Shown here in pieces: positions 45,090 through 56,875 of a DNA stretch of 64,000 nt. Each line of letters starts with the position of its first letter. The first letter of the stretch is position 1. The stretch spans positions 806,001 to 870,000 of the forward strand of contig OY829893.1 in assembly GCA_963691905.1 (NCBI GenBank), in the 5' to 3' direction. This stretch comes from QGON01 sp963691905. GTDB lineage: Bacteria > Pseudomonadota > Gammaproteobacteria > Chromatiales > Chromatiaceae. Made by a program: the position numbers and the translations under genes. The notes beneath the pieces are model-generated. The model had not been told where the DNA came from. It ran no database searches and was given only the letters and a program-made list of their open reading frames with translations.

Positions 45090-45938
45090 TCAGTTGGAGG
45101 GGAAGATCAACTGCATGACACCACTTACCTGTGCCTCGACCTTCTGGGAAGCATCCAGGCAACGCTCGGCGGATAGACCGGTCACCTGCCAGGCCAGTGG
45201 CGAAACCCTGGCGAGTGCCTCATCGAGTTGTTCACCCCGATCAGTGGCCTCAGTCATCAAGGCGGCAATATGTACCAGGCTGGCGGAAAGTTGGGACTCC
45301 TCGGCTTTCTCAGGCTCTATCTGGTACTCGGTAGGCTCCCACAAGCTCTGTGGCAGTTTCCAGTGTCGCATCACTGCGGCACCGACTTCGGCATAATCGA
45401 CGCCCAGCAGGGTGCGCTCGGCTTGATGCAGGCTCCTCTGGTGCGCTTTGGTTTGTTCGATCGCCTGTTGCGCCTTTCCAGGCGCCATCTGGTAGATGAC
45501 TAGGTGTCCAATATCGTGCAACAACCCGCACACGAACAGTCGTTCGCCGTCCAACACATTGCAGAGAGAAGCGAGTTCGCGGCTGGTAATGGCACAGACC
45601 ACACTTTTACGCCAGAATCGCTCCATGTCCATCACTTCGTTGGACATGCCCTCAAAGCTCTGTGCTACCGACGCAGCGAGAACCAGATCGTGAATCCCCT
45701 GGGTTCCCAGCAGGTTGACTGCACGGCTGACAGAATCGATCTGTGTGGCCAGGCCGAAATAGGCGCTATTTACGATGCGGAGCAGACGGATGGTGATAGC
45801 CGGGTCGTGGGTTATTACCTCGGCCACACCGCCCATAGTGTAGTTCGGGTCGTCCAATACCTCTTTCAGTCGAAGATAGACGCCTGGTAATGAGATAAGT
45901 TTGACATTTGCTGAGACCTCTTCCCAAACGGTCGACAT
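45090..45938 (-). CDS. HDOD-domain signalling protein
   Basis: A 282-residue cytoplasmic protein of the HDOD family (HD-related output domain). Typical stretches are SLPGVYLRLKEVLDD, VITHDPAITIRLLRIVNSAYFGL, AVNLLGTQGIHDLVLAAS and FVCGLLHDIGHLVIY; the HD-like LLHDIGH is visible but the family often lacks hydrolase activity. ATG 45938 follows AAAGGA at a good distance, so I prefer it over a start at 46019. HDOD proteins regulate chemotaxis, c-di-GMP or stress pathways through protein contacts. It converges with the pilus operon. Confidence 0.9.
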   Translation of the reverse strand: MSTVWEEVSANVKLISLPGVYLRLKEVLDDPNYTMGGVAEVITHDPAITIRLLRIVNSAYFGLATQIDSVSRAVNLLGTQGIHDLVLAASVAQSFEGMSNEVMDMERFWRKSVVCAITSRELASLCNVLDGERLFVCGLLHDIGHLVIYQMAPGKAQQAIEQTKAHQRSLHQAERTLLGVDYAEVGAAVMRHWKLPQSLWEPTEYQIEPEKAEESQLSASLVHIAALMTEATDRGEQLDEALARVSPLAWQVTGLSAERCLDASQKVEAQVSGVMQLIFPSN

Positions 45939-46251
45939 GGTGGTTTCCTTTGAATGTGGCATTCTTAATGCTAGATCGGCCAATGATCCAAAAACCTGAG
46001 TTTTTTTTGATTTCGGCACTGTAGATGGTATGAGTGTATTCCGTTGTCTTCAATCTGCCACCATAGACAGACTTATTAACAACTCAAGTTGCTGAATTCA
46101 CCGTGATTGCTGGTCTTGGTATTGAGTGGTGTCATAATGGAGTCATTCGAGAGTGGAATTTTCAGTGTTCCGACGATGGTGATTGATGAAAGACAAGCTG
46201 TTTCAGGACTCATTGGAATCACATTTTTGCGTTGCTATCTGAATAGTTATC
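45939..46251. other. 313-bp gap between HDOD and KefB-type genes
   Basis: This divergent gap must hold promoters for both genes, though no clear hexamers stand out. It contains a poly-T run (45999-46008) and, at its right side, the degraded permease 3' fragment at 46105-46212. Nothing else is recognisable. Confidence 0.5.
46105..46212 (+). pseudogene. Degraded 3' fragment of a permease gene copy
   Basis: This stretch aligns by eye with 20404-20510, the end of the second permease gene and its downstream sequence. Shared blocks include TTGCTG, GGTGTCATAATGGAG, CGACGAT, TGATTGATGAAA, CAAG and CAGGACTC. A one-base length difference breaks the old frame. The match extends past the old stop codon, so DNA rather than only protein was duplicated. 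It precedes the KefB-type gene by 40 bases. Confidence 0.55.
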
Positions 46252-47853
46252 ATGGATTTTGAATGGGTTGCCGTAGCGCTGGGAGATGTTGCCTGGATCT
46301 CACTGGCTTTTTGTCTGGGTTTTCTGGCAAGACAGATTGGACTGCCACCGCTGGTGGGGTTTCTGGCGACAGGTTTCGTGCTCAACTACCTGGGTATCGT
46401 AAGTGGCGAGATGCTGCAGAAGCTCGCGGATCTGGGTATCACCCTGCTGCTGTTCACCGTTGGCCTTAAGCTGAATCTCAAGGTCCTGATAAGACCTCAG
46501 GTCTGGTCGGTGACACTCCTGCATATCTCCCTGATTATTGTCCTCTTCGGGGCGGCAATATTTGCGCTTGCCTTGATGAGTGTGCCGCTCTTCTCCGGTC
46601 TGGACCTCAAGCTTTCGTTGATGCTTGCCTTTGCATTGAGTTTTTCCAGTACGGTATTCGTCGTCAAGGTGCTGGAGGAGAAAGGGGAGATGAAGTCCCT
46701 GCATGGGCGGATCGCTATCGGCATCCTGGTGATGCAGGATCTGGCTGCAGTCATCTTTCTGGCGGCATCCACAGGGAAACTCCCGTCACTCTGGGCACTG
46801 TCGCTGTTTCTGCTTATCCCGCTACGACCGGTGTTGCACCACCTGTTACAGAAAACGGGACATGGTGAACTGCTGATTCTGTATGGTCTGGTGCTGGCAT
46901 TGGGTGGTGCTGAACTCTTTGAGTTGGCTGGAGTGAAGGATGATCTGGGAGCGCTCATCGTGGGGGTGTTGATCTCAGCCCACCCCAAATCGGTGGAGAT
47001 GGCCAAGTCGATGCTGGGTTTCAAGGACCTGTTTCTGGTGGGTTTCTTTCTCTCCATCGGCATGTCAGGTCAGCTTTCGTTGGAGGCGTTGATCATAGGG
47101 ACCCTATTGGTGCCTTTTGTTTTCGTTAAATCCGCGATCTTTTTTGCGCTGATGACCCGTTTCAAACTGCGGGCGCGGACCTCCCTGTTGGCAACGATTA
47201 ACCTGACCAACTACAGTGAATTCGGCTTGATCGTTGCGGCGATTGGCGTAACGAGTGGTTGGCTGGATGGTGAGTGGCTGGTGGTTATCGCTATTGCACT
47301 CTCCCTCTCGTATGTCGTGGCGGCCCCGCTAAACAGCAGGGATGACAAAATCTACAGCACATTCAGAGATTTTTTGTGGAAGTTTCAGCGCAAGGAGAGG
47401 CTTCCGGATGACACAATTCTGGATACGCTCGGTGCAACCATAGCCATCTTCGGCATGGGCAGGGTAGGCAGTGGTGCCTACGATAAGATGCGAGCACTTC
47501 ATGGTGAAACTGTCGTCGGTATCGATTTCGATGCCTATTTGGTCGAGACACACCAATCGATGGGACGCAAGGCGCTGCATGGCGACCCAAGCGATGCGGA
47601 CTTCTGGGATAAAATAGAGCAAGGACACAGTATCGAACTCATCATGCTGGCGCTGCCGAATCTTCAGGCTAATCTGGATGCCCTGGAGCAACTGCAGGAG
47701 ATATCTTTCTCCGGACGTATTGCTGCAACGGCAAGATTTTCAGATGAGGTGGAAGTGTTGCGACAGTCTGGTGCGACCGCTGTTTTCAATATCTACACTG
47801 AAGCAGGCGCCGGCTTTGCTGAACATGTTGAGGATCTAGGCCATGCCCAATGA
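46252..47853 (+). CDS. Cation/proton antiporter, KefB/YbaL-like (CPA2)
   Basis: A 533-residue transporter with about 12 membrane helices (GFLARQIGLPPLVGFLATGF, the usual first signature) and a C-terminal RCK/TrkA-N domain starting at about residue 398 with the Rossmann motif FGMGRVGSGAYDKMR. The conserved helix pair includes LMLAFALSFSSTVFVVKVLEEKG. No TrkA-C domain follows. It probably exchanges K+ or Na+ for H+ and is gated by nucleotide. It is followed 65 bp later by nhaA, making an ion-homeostasis pair. Confidence 0.92.
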   Translation: MDFEWVAVALGDVAWISLAFCLGFLARQIGLPPLVGFLATGFVLNYLGIVSGEMLQKLADLGITLLLFTVGLKLNLKVLIRPQVWSVTLLHISLIIVLFGAAIFALALMSVPLFSGLDLKLSLMLAFALSFSSTVFVVKVLEEKGEMKSLHGRIAIGILVMQDLAAVIFLAASTGKLPSLWALSLFLLIPLRPVLHHLLQKTGHGELLILYGLVLALGGAELFELAGVKDDLGALIVGVLISAHPKSVEMAKSMLGFKDLFLVGFFLSIGMSGQLSLEALIIGTLLVPFVFVKSAIFFALMTRFKLRARTSLLATINLTNYSEFGLIVAAIGVTSGWLDGEWLVVIAIALSLSYVVAAPLNSRDDKIYSTFRDFLWKFQRKERLPDDTILDTLGATIAIFGMGRVGSGAYDKMRALHGETVVGIDFDAYLVETHQSMGRKALHGDPSDADFWDKIEQGHSIELIMLALPNLQANLDALEQLQEISFSGRIAATARFSDEVEVLRQSGATAVFNIYTEAGAGFAEHVEDLGHAQ

Positions 47854-47918
47854 AACAAGGTCGCTGGTAGTGTCTTTGACTGGATTTCCAGTGTTCTCCA
47901 GTAGAGTTATTTGATTGG

Positions 47919-49277
47919 ATGAAAAAAACGAAGGAAAAAGAGTTTGTCGCACCCTGGGAAAAGGCCTTTGATCGGGTATTAACCCCTCTGGACGAGTTTA
48001 TCCACCGACAGACTACCAGCGGTGTTCTGCTGATGTTGTGTGCGGTTGTGGCGCTCTATGTTGCCAACAGCCAATGGAATGAGGCCTACCATCACCTGCT
48101 GGAGCTGCCGTTTACGATCGGCATGCCGGGGTTCCAACTATCCAAGTCGCTGCATCACTGGATCAACGACGGTTTGATGGCGATGTTCTTTTTTGTGGTC
48201 GGGTTGGAACTCAAACGTGAGATTCTGGTGGGGGAACTTGCCGACCCGAAACAGGCGGTGCTGCCGATAGTTGCGGCCATTGGCGGCATGCTGGTGCCGG
48301 TTTTTTTCTACATCAGTTTCAATCCGGAGGGGCACACCTTAAATGGCTGGGGTGTGCCTATGGCCACCGATATTGCTTTTGCTCTGGGCGCCTTGGCATT
48401 GCTGGGCAAGCGGGTTCCCAAGAACCTGCTGACATTTCTGGTGGCACTGGCGATTGTCGACGATCTGGGCGCCGTTTTGGTCATTGCGCTGTTCTATACA
48501 GAGACGATCAATATTCCTGCCCTGGTCATTGCCGCTGCCATGCTGGCACTGCTGGTTTCATTGAACCTCGGTGGAATACGCCGCCCTTTACCCTATATCC
48601 TGCTGGGTATTGTGCTCTGGATAGCGATGCTGAAGAGTGGCGTTCATGCAACCCTTGCAGGCATCTTTCTGGCCTTCACCATTCCCATGCGTCCAAAGTA
48701 TGATCCGGAGCGTTTTCTGTCGCAGATCAATGGGATGGTTGAACAGATCAAACGGGCCTACCGGCGTGAAGAGAATATCGTCATCAATGACGAAATGCGG
48801 TCACGGGTTCGGGCCTTGGGAGAGGGTGTGCTGCTGGTGCAGGCGCCCGCTCAGATTCTGGAGCGTCAGATGCACCTGCCGTCTGCCTATCTGGTAATCC
48901 CCATCTTTTCTCTGGCAAATGCAGGTATCCCAATCGACTGGTCCTCTTTTGGCAGTATCGTCACTCACCCGGTCTCGGTGGGTATTGCCACTGGATTGGT
49001 TTTGGGAAAGTTGATCGGCATCGCAGGTTTCTCCTGGGTTGCCGTGAGACTTGGTTTGACCTCGCTGCCACACGGCTTGAACTTCAAGCACATTGTCGGT
49101 GTAGCCCTGATGGGTGGGATCGGTTTTACCATGTCGATATTCATTGCGGAACTGGGTTTTGCTCACCATGCTGAAGATCTACTGATGGCAAAAACCGGGA
49201 TTCTTCTTGCCTCGGCGCTGGCTGGGGTTTCGGGTTTTCTATGGCTCTATTTTACTCATGAGAAGAGTGCCGAATAG
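47919..49277 (+). CDS. nhaA: Na+/H+ antiporter NhaA
   Basis: A 452-residue antiporter with 12 predicted helices. The catalytic Asp pair is D181-D182 in ALAIVDDLGAVLVIALFYT, and GVPMATDIAFALGAL (D151) is the assembly-helix signature. The periplasmic insert near residues 265-285 (MRPKYDPERFLSQING) makes it longer than the E. coli protein, as in many marine bacteria. It suits sodium-rich habitats. It converges with the EAL gene with only 18 bases between. Confidence 0.96.
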   Translation: MKKTKEKEFVAPWEKAFDRVLTPLDEFIHRQTTSGVLLMLCAVVALYVANSQWNEAYHHLLELPFTIGMPGFQLSKSLHHWINDGLMAMFFFVVGLELKREILVGELADPKQAVLPIVAAIGGMLVPVFFYISFNPEGHTLNGWGVPMATDIAFALGALALLGKRVPKNLLTFLVALAIVDDLGAVLVIALFYTETINIPALVIAAAMLALLVSLNLGGIRRPLPYILLGIVLWIAMLKSGVHATLAGIFLAFTIPMRPKYDPERFLSQINGMVEQIKRAYRREENIVINDEMRSRVRALGEGVLLVQAPAQILERQMHLPSAYLVIPIFSLANAGIPIDWSSFGSIVTHPVSVGIATGLVLGKLIGIAGFSWVAVRLGLTSLPHGLNFKHIVGVALMGGIGFTMSIFIAELGFAHHAEDLLMAKTGILLASALAGVSGFLWLYFTHEKSAE

Positions 49278-49295
49278 ATTTCCATCCGTCGAGGC

Positions 49296-50477
49296 TCACT
49301 GAAGGTGGTTTCTGACCCAGTCAGGCAATTGTCCGCCTGGCATCGGTTTTGCAATGAAGTAACCTTGAGCGACGTCGCAGCCTAGGTCTGACAGAAGATT
49401 CCATGTCTCCTGGCTCTCGATGCCTTCGGCAACCACCTTCATACCCAGTTCGTGTCCCAACAGGATAGTCATCTTCACAATGGCCAGCGCCTCCTTGTCG
49501 GAGGTGGCTCGCATGACAAAGGACTTATCGATCTTCATCTCGGAAAATGGGATGCGGTGTAACTGCTGCAGAGATGAGTAACCCGTACCAAAATCATCGA
49601 TTGAGAGTTTGATCTGTTTCATTCTCAGGCGGGTTAGAATGTCGAGGGATTTGATCAGCTCCTGCATGAGGGTGGTTTCAGTCACTTCAAGGGTGACTTG
49701 GTCAGGCCCCAGGCCATACTGCCCAATCTTCACGTCAATCAATTCCGGCAGATTGAGGTCTTTGAAATTACACGGCGCCATGTTGATGGCGACACGTGTC
49801 TTCAGTCCCGTAGCCATCCACTCGCTGACTTGTCTGAATGCTTGCTGAAGCACCTCAGCCGAGAGCTTGTCCATCAATCCGGATTGTTCCGCCAGCGGGA
49901 TGATGATATCCGGCATAAGCAGACCGTGGGCCGGGTGGCGCCAGCGAATCAGGGCCTCCACGCCAACCAGTGAATTATCGGAAAAATTCACTTGTGGTTG
50001 AAAATAGGGTTCAAGCTCGTTGTTGTCGATCGCCTGTTGCAGCTCCTGTTCAGAGGGAAACTCAAGGAATTCGATTGCATCGCGTGGTCTGTTTTTAGGT
50101 GGGTAAACAATCGCGTTGAGCATATCCTCCAGTTCTCTGTAGCGGATCGGCTTGGTCAATGTACCGACGACGTGGAGGCCCTGTTCGGAGGCGAGTTTCT
50201 GCGCGGAGTGGAGCACGCCGGTGTCATAGCCACTGATCAGTATGATAGAGGCAGTTGAAGACCGCTCAGCCATAGTGCGCAGGAGTTCCACTCCATCACG
50301 TCCAGGCATGATCAGGTCGAGTACGACCAGGTCAATGTCGTCCGAGAAGAATGCTTCGAAGCTGTCCGGGCGGTGAATGGAGATCGCTTCATAACCTAAA
50401 TCCAGCGCGACATCACGCACAAACACGCCGATATCCGGTTCATCATCGATTACCAGCAATTTTCTCTTGTCAGCCAT
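49296..50477 (-). CDS. REC-EAL cyclic-di-GMP phosphodiesterase
   Basis: A 393-residue response regulator. Receiver: D11/D12, phospho-Asp D54 (VVLDLIMPGRDG), K near 109 (LTKPIR). EAL domain (about 140-390): VEALIRWRHP, INMAPCNF, EVTETTLM, DDFGTGYSS, MKIDKSFV, AEGIES and AQGYFIAKPM; all catalytic elements are present. It is the last gene of a four-gene leftward operon and overlaps the receiver gene by eight bases, so it is the natural output of the two hybrid kinases upstream. Confidence 0.95.
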   Translation of the reverse strand: MADKRKLLVIDDEPDIGVFVRDVALDLGYEAISIHRPDSFEAFFSDDIDLVVLDLIMPGRDGVELLRTMAERSSTASIILISGYDTGVLHSAQKLASEQGLHVVGTLTKPIRYRELEDMLNAIVYPPKNRPRDAIEFLEFPSEQELQQAIDNNELEPYFQPQVNFSDNSLVGVEALIRWRHPAHGLLMPDIIIPLAEQSGLMDKLSAEVLQQAFRQVSEWMATGLKTRVAINMAPCNFKDLNLPELIDVKIGQYGLGPDQVTLEVTETTLMQELIKSLDILTRLRMKQIKLSIDDFGTGYSSLQQLHRIPFSEMKIDKSFVMRATSDKEALAIVKMTILLGHELGMKVVAEGIESQETWNLLSDLGCDVAQGYFIAKPMPGGQLPDWVRNHLQ

Positions 50478-50862
50478 GATTTGTATGGCCTATTGCTTTG
50501 CGCAACAGCGCCTCAACCTCCTCCAGACGAAAAGGTTTGGTGAGTGTGCCCAGTAGATTGAGTCCGTGTGCTGTGGCGATCTGGCCAGCGCCTCTGAGCA
50601 GGGCCTTGTCATAACCGCTGACCATAATGATGACGGCTTTGCACCCCTGGTCGGCCAGTGTGTTGATCAACTCAAATCCATCGGTATCCGGCATGAACAG
50701 GTCGATCACGATTACATCATGGCGGGATTGGGTTTCTGCTTCCAGAAGTGCTTTTGCGCTGGTTGATACTTCTGACTCAAAGCCGGTCATCTCGCCGACA
50801 TCCGCGATCAGTGTGGCCATTTCAGGATCGTCATCAACGACAATCAGGCGTGGTTTGCTCAC
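50470..50862 (-). CDS. Single-domain receiver protein
   Basis: A 130-residue CheY-like protein with phospho-Asp D54 (VIVIDLFMPDTDG), acidic pair D10-D12 and LTKPFR Lys near 110. Overlaps both neighbours (kinase by four bases, REC-EAL by eight). It probably shuttles phosphate between the hybrid kinases and another target, or acts as a sink. It resembles the receiver of the REC-EAL protein (shared GTLTKP), suggesting duplication. Confidence 0.93.
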   Translation of the reverse strand: MSKPRLIVVDDDPEMATLIADVGEMTGFESEVSTSAKALLEAETQSRHDVIVIDLFMPDTDGFELINTLADQGCKAVIIMVSGYDKALLRGAGQIATAHGLNLLGTLTKPFRLEEVEALLRKAIGHTNHG

Positions 50863-53800
50863 GACTCCTCTCCATCCAGGGTCTCTCGAATGCGTTTCAT
50901 CAGATCATCTCTGCTATAGGGTTTTGTCAGGAGATTGGCGGCAACGCGCGCCTGATAATTTTTAGTGACCGCCTTTTTGGTGAAGCCTGATGTGAACAAT
51001 ACCTTGAGGCCGGGGTTGAGTTCATTGGCCTGTTCCGCCAGTTCATAACCGTTCATTCCACCGGGCATCACCACATCGCTGAACAGCAGGTTGATATCGT
51101 CTTTGGATTTGAGGATCGCAAGGGCTTCAGGCCCTCTGGTCGCAGTATAGATTCTGTAACCTGCCTCTTCCAGGTAGTCTCTGGCCAGATCCAACAGGTC
51201 GTTTTCGTCATCGACCACCAGGATTGTCTCATGGCCTTGGGAGGGCAGGATCTCCTCAGAGCTTGCCTGCGGAGCCGGCTTCGCCGCTTCAATAGTACGG
51301 GGCAGATAGAGCCGGATGGTGGTGCCGACCCCGGCCTCCGAATAGGCTTTGACGTAACCGAAGGATCGCTGGGCAAATCCGTACACCATGCTCAGTCCCA
51401 GACCGGTCCCTTTCTCTGGTGGTTTGGTGGTAAAGAAGGGGTCGAAGATTTGCTCCATGGTCTCCACCGGGATGCCGCTGCCGTTATCGCTCACCGCCAA
51501 TTGCAGATAGTCGCCGGGGGCGATGGTGGGATTCAGCTCGGTATAGGCTGCGTCCAGTTGCCTGTTGGCGGTCTCAATGGTGAGTTTTCCACCCTGTGGC
51601 ATGGCGTCCCGCGCGTTGAGGATCAGATTCAGCAGGGCGTCCTCGAGATCACCTGGGTCGATATGGGTCCGCCAGGGGGCCTCGGTCAGCTGCAGTTCCA
51701 CCTCCACCTCCGGGGTTACCGAACGGGCTATCAAACTCTCCATGCCCCGTATCACCTGATTGATGTCGGTGGGACGTGTCTCCTGTGACTGCTTGCGGGA
51801 AAACCCCAGCAGTTGCCGGGTCAGATCGGCGGCGCGCAGGGCAGCCTTTGATGCTGAGTCCACCCGCTTGAGAGATTTGTCGTTGTCTTCAACCAGACGT
51901 TTGAGAAAGTCGAGGTTGCCGATAATGATACCCAGCAGATTGTTGAAGTCGTGGGCGATGCCGCCGGTGAGCTGACCAATGGCGTCCATCTTCTGGGCGC
52001 GACGCAAGACTTGTTCTGCGGCTTTCTGGCCGGTCAGGTCGGTCACAAATGCGACTGCCGCCAAAGTTGTGCCTTTATCTGTGTGCAGTGTGATAGCGTT
52101 GAAATAGACTGGGATGTTATGGCCGTCACTGTGGCGTAGCTCGACCTCATAGTTGCGTCTGCTGGTTGTATCTATCTGTTCCATTTGCATCCGGAAAATT
52201 TTCTGGTTCTCTTTATCCGCGAAATCCAGGGGGGATCTTCCTATCATTTCATCTGTCTGATAACCCAGCATCTCGCACAAGCGCTGATTCACTTCCAGAG
52301 TCTGCTGGTCAGGCCCAATCAACCAAACGCCTTCAGGTGCACCTTCAAAGATGGTGCGGTAACGCTCTTCGCTGTTTTTCAGAGCCTCCTCAGCCTGCTT
52401 GCGTCCTGTAATATCCCGCACAACGGCGATGAGCTGTGGGCTGTCGGGTAACCTGCTGAGGCGGGCTTCGTACTGTCTGGGGCCTTGTGGCACTTCAAGG
52501 CTGTATTCGTATGTGGCCAACCCTCCCTGTGAGTTTATCTTAGCCAGGTTCTCATCAAACTGGGTGGCAACTGCGGATGGAAGCACAACCTGCATGCGTT
52601 TGCCGAGGAAGGTCTCCGGTGGTACGTATAGGGCAGATGTTTGTTGGGCGCGGTAGTCTCGTATGGTGCCGTCCCTGTCCATCAGGAAGAACAGATCCGG
52701 CAGGGCCTGGAATACCGAATTCAATACCAGTTCGCCCTTTCGCACTTTGGCTTCGGCCTGTTTGAGCTCGGTCAGGTCTACATCGATACTATACATCTCC
52801 GGTTCATTATTTTTGTTCCGGAACATAACGTGGCTTGAAAAAACCGCTACCTGAGAACCATCAGCCCTGCACAGGGTCAGTTCCGAGGAGGGGATTTCTT
52901 TCTCCTCTTTCACCCAGGCATCGATGGCTAGAATTGCCTGTTCACGCATTTCGTCTGGAATAATGAGGTCTTCCAGTTGCTGACCGATGGCTTCATCTTC
53001 CGAATAACCATAGAGGGATTCGCTGGCAGGATTCCAGTAGATTATGCGGCGTTTTTTGTCGCAACCCTGCACGGCTATCGCATCGGTATGTTCGAACAGG
53101 CGGATCAATCGTTCGTTGCTTTCCTGCATTTGCGACTCATCGAGCTTGCGTTTCGTAATGTCCTGGATTACTCCACTTAGCCCCAATACCTTCCCGCTTT
53201 CGTCCTGCATCTGCCTGGCCAGACAGTTGATCCAGCGGATTTCACCATCGGGACGGACAATACGGTATTCCATGTCGTGTGCACGACCATCCTCTACCGC
53301 GCATTGCAGGGATGAGAGCACGGGATCCCGGTCTTGCGGATGCAGCAGGCCGGAGAGAAATTCCGGGCCAACTCCATCGGTGGCATCAATGCCAAAGATG
53401 CGAAAGATCTCATCGGACCAGACAGCCTTCATTGTGCTGGCGTCGAGCGTCCAGTTTCCAATGTGGGCAAATGCCTGAGCTTCTTTCAGCAGCTTCTGTT
53501 CACGGCCAAGCTGTTCCCTGCTCTCCAACAACAAATCGTAATTAGCGTTGCGCCGTCGCTCGAAGAGGAAAAACAGCGTCCCCCCTGCCAGCCCAAGCAG
53601 TATTACCACCGCTCCCAGGATGTAAACCAGACGCTCAAACTGCCTGACTTGAGCCGCCATATTCTGCTGAACGGCTGTTTCGGCCTCATCGGCACTGGTG
53701 ATGACCTCGGCGAAAACCTTGTCGAAGCGTTGATCCTCTCTCGATCCGGCGAGACTGCTTTGGGCCTTTTCAAGACGATTTAGTCCGACACTTTCAAAAC

Positions 53801-54164
53801 GATCCATGTGATCCAGTGTCTTGAGGATCATGGCGCGGGGGATGGGATCATCAAGCGCCTGAAATTGCCCTTCCCGGTTTTCTCCCCCCTCCAGCATTGC
53901 GTTGGCGTACCAGCGTGCCCGGTTGAGATGCTGCCAAACCTGCTCCCGGTCCACCGTTGGATCCTGCTGCACCAGCTCCTCGAACCAGAGGTGGTAGAGG
54001 CTGAGTTCATACTTGACCTCCATGGCAGCATCGATCAGAGGTGCGCTCCTCTTGGCGATGCTGAGCGCAATTCCTGAAGATGAGATGAGGATGGTCATGG
54101 TGGCCATCACGGCCAGGGTCACGATGACTATCACGCGTAGCGGTAAGCTGCCTGTTGTCCTCAT
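50859..54164 (-). CDS. Hybrid sensor kinase with multiple PAS domains
   Basis: A 1101-residue membrane kinase. Helices at about 10-32 and 175-197 flank a periplasmic four-helix-type sensor. About four PAS domains follow (roughly 210-715; each ends in a DIT.RK or similar). HisKA with phospho-His near 736 in GGIAHDFNNLLG, HATPase (DNGSGIP, GTGLGLSMVYG) and a receiver with Asp near 1029 (LLFSDVVMPG) complete it. The catalytic half is closely similar to that of the next kinase upstream, so the two are duplicates with different sensors. Overlaps the receiver gene. Confidence 0.94.
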   Translation of the reverse strand: MRTTGSLPLRVIVIVTLAVMATMTILISSSGIALSIAKRSAPLIDAAMEVKYELSLYHLWFEELVQQDPTVDREQVWQHLNRARWYANAMLEGGENREGQFQALDDPIPRAMILKTLDHMDRFESVGLNRLEKAQSSLAGSREDQRFDKVFAEVITSADEAETAVQQNMAAQVRQFERLVYILGAVVILLGLAGGTLFFLFERRRNANYDLLLESREQLGREQKLLKEAQAFAHIGNWTLDASTMKAVWSDEIFRIFGIDATDGVGPEFLSGLLHPQDRDPVLSSLQCAVEDGRAHDMEYRIVRPDGEIRWINCLARQMQDESGKVLGLSGVIQDITKRKLDESQMQESNERLIRLFEHTDAIAVQGCDKKRRIIYWNPASESLYGYSEDEAIGQQLEDLIIPDEMREQAILAIDAWVKEEKEIPSSELTLCRADGSQVAVFSSHVMFRNKNNEPEMYSIDVDLTELKQAEAKVRKGELVLNSVFQALPDLFFLMDRDGTIRDYRAQQTSALYVPPETFLGKRMQVVLPSAVATQFDENLAKINSQGGLATYEYSLEVPQGPRQYEARLSRLPDSPQLIAVVRDITGRKQAEEALKNSEERYRTIFEGAPEGVWLIGPDQQTLEVNQRLCEMLGYQTDEMIGRSPLDFADKENQKIFRMQMEQIDTTSRRNYEVELRHSDGHNIPVYFNAITLHTDKGTTLAAVAFVTDLTGQKAAEQVLRRAQKMDAIGQLTGGIAHDFNNLLGIIIGNLDFLKRLVEDNDKSLKRVDSASKAALRAADLTRQLLGFSRKQSQETRPTDINQVIRGMESLIARSVTPEVEVELQLTEAPWRTHIDPGDLEDALLNLILNARDAMPQGGKLTIETANRQLDAAYTELNPTIAPGDYLQLAVSDNGSGIPVETMEQIFDPFFTTKPPEKGTGLGLSMVYGFAQRSFGYVKAYSEAGVGTTIRLYLPRTIEAAKPAPQASSEEILPSQGHETILVVDDENDLLDLARDYLEEAGYRIYTATRGPEALAILKSKDDINLLFSDVVMPGGMNGYELAEQANELNPGLKVLFTSGFTKKAVTKNYQARVAANLLTKPYSRDDLMKRIRETLDGEES

Positions 54165-54212
54165 TTCTGTATGGCTCCTGCGATGCCATGGTTCGTATTA
54201 CGCATGGACGGG

Positions 54213-56594
<2,382 letters not shown>

Positions 56595-56875
56595 TGCTTA
56601 CAATATGTTGTCCTTAGTCATCTAAAAATAATAGAAGCACAGCTGGCTTTGGGCAACCGTCATCAGAATGTGGTGATGTCGTACTTTACTGATATTCCTC
56701 AACCTTCTTTCTGCTTGAGGGAATTTGGCGTTGGGGCGGTAATTTGGGAATCAGACCATTGGAATAGGTTAATTGCCAAGATTAAAGAGTTGTCGATAGC
56801 TGCCGATATTTTCGTGCAAGAAGGGGAACTCCTGGATGTCCCCGTGGAAATGATGCTTTTCAAGGAGCGGGAAAC

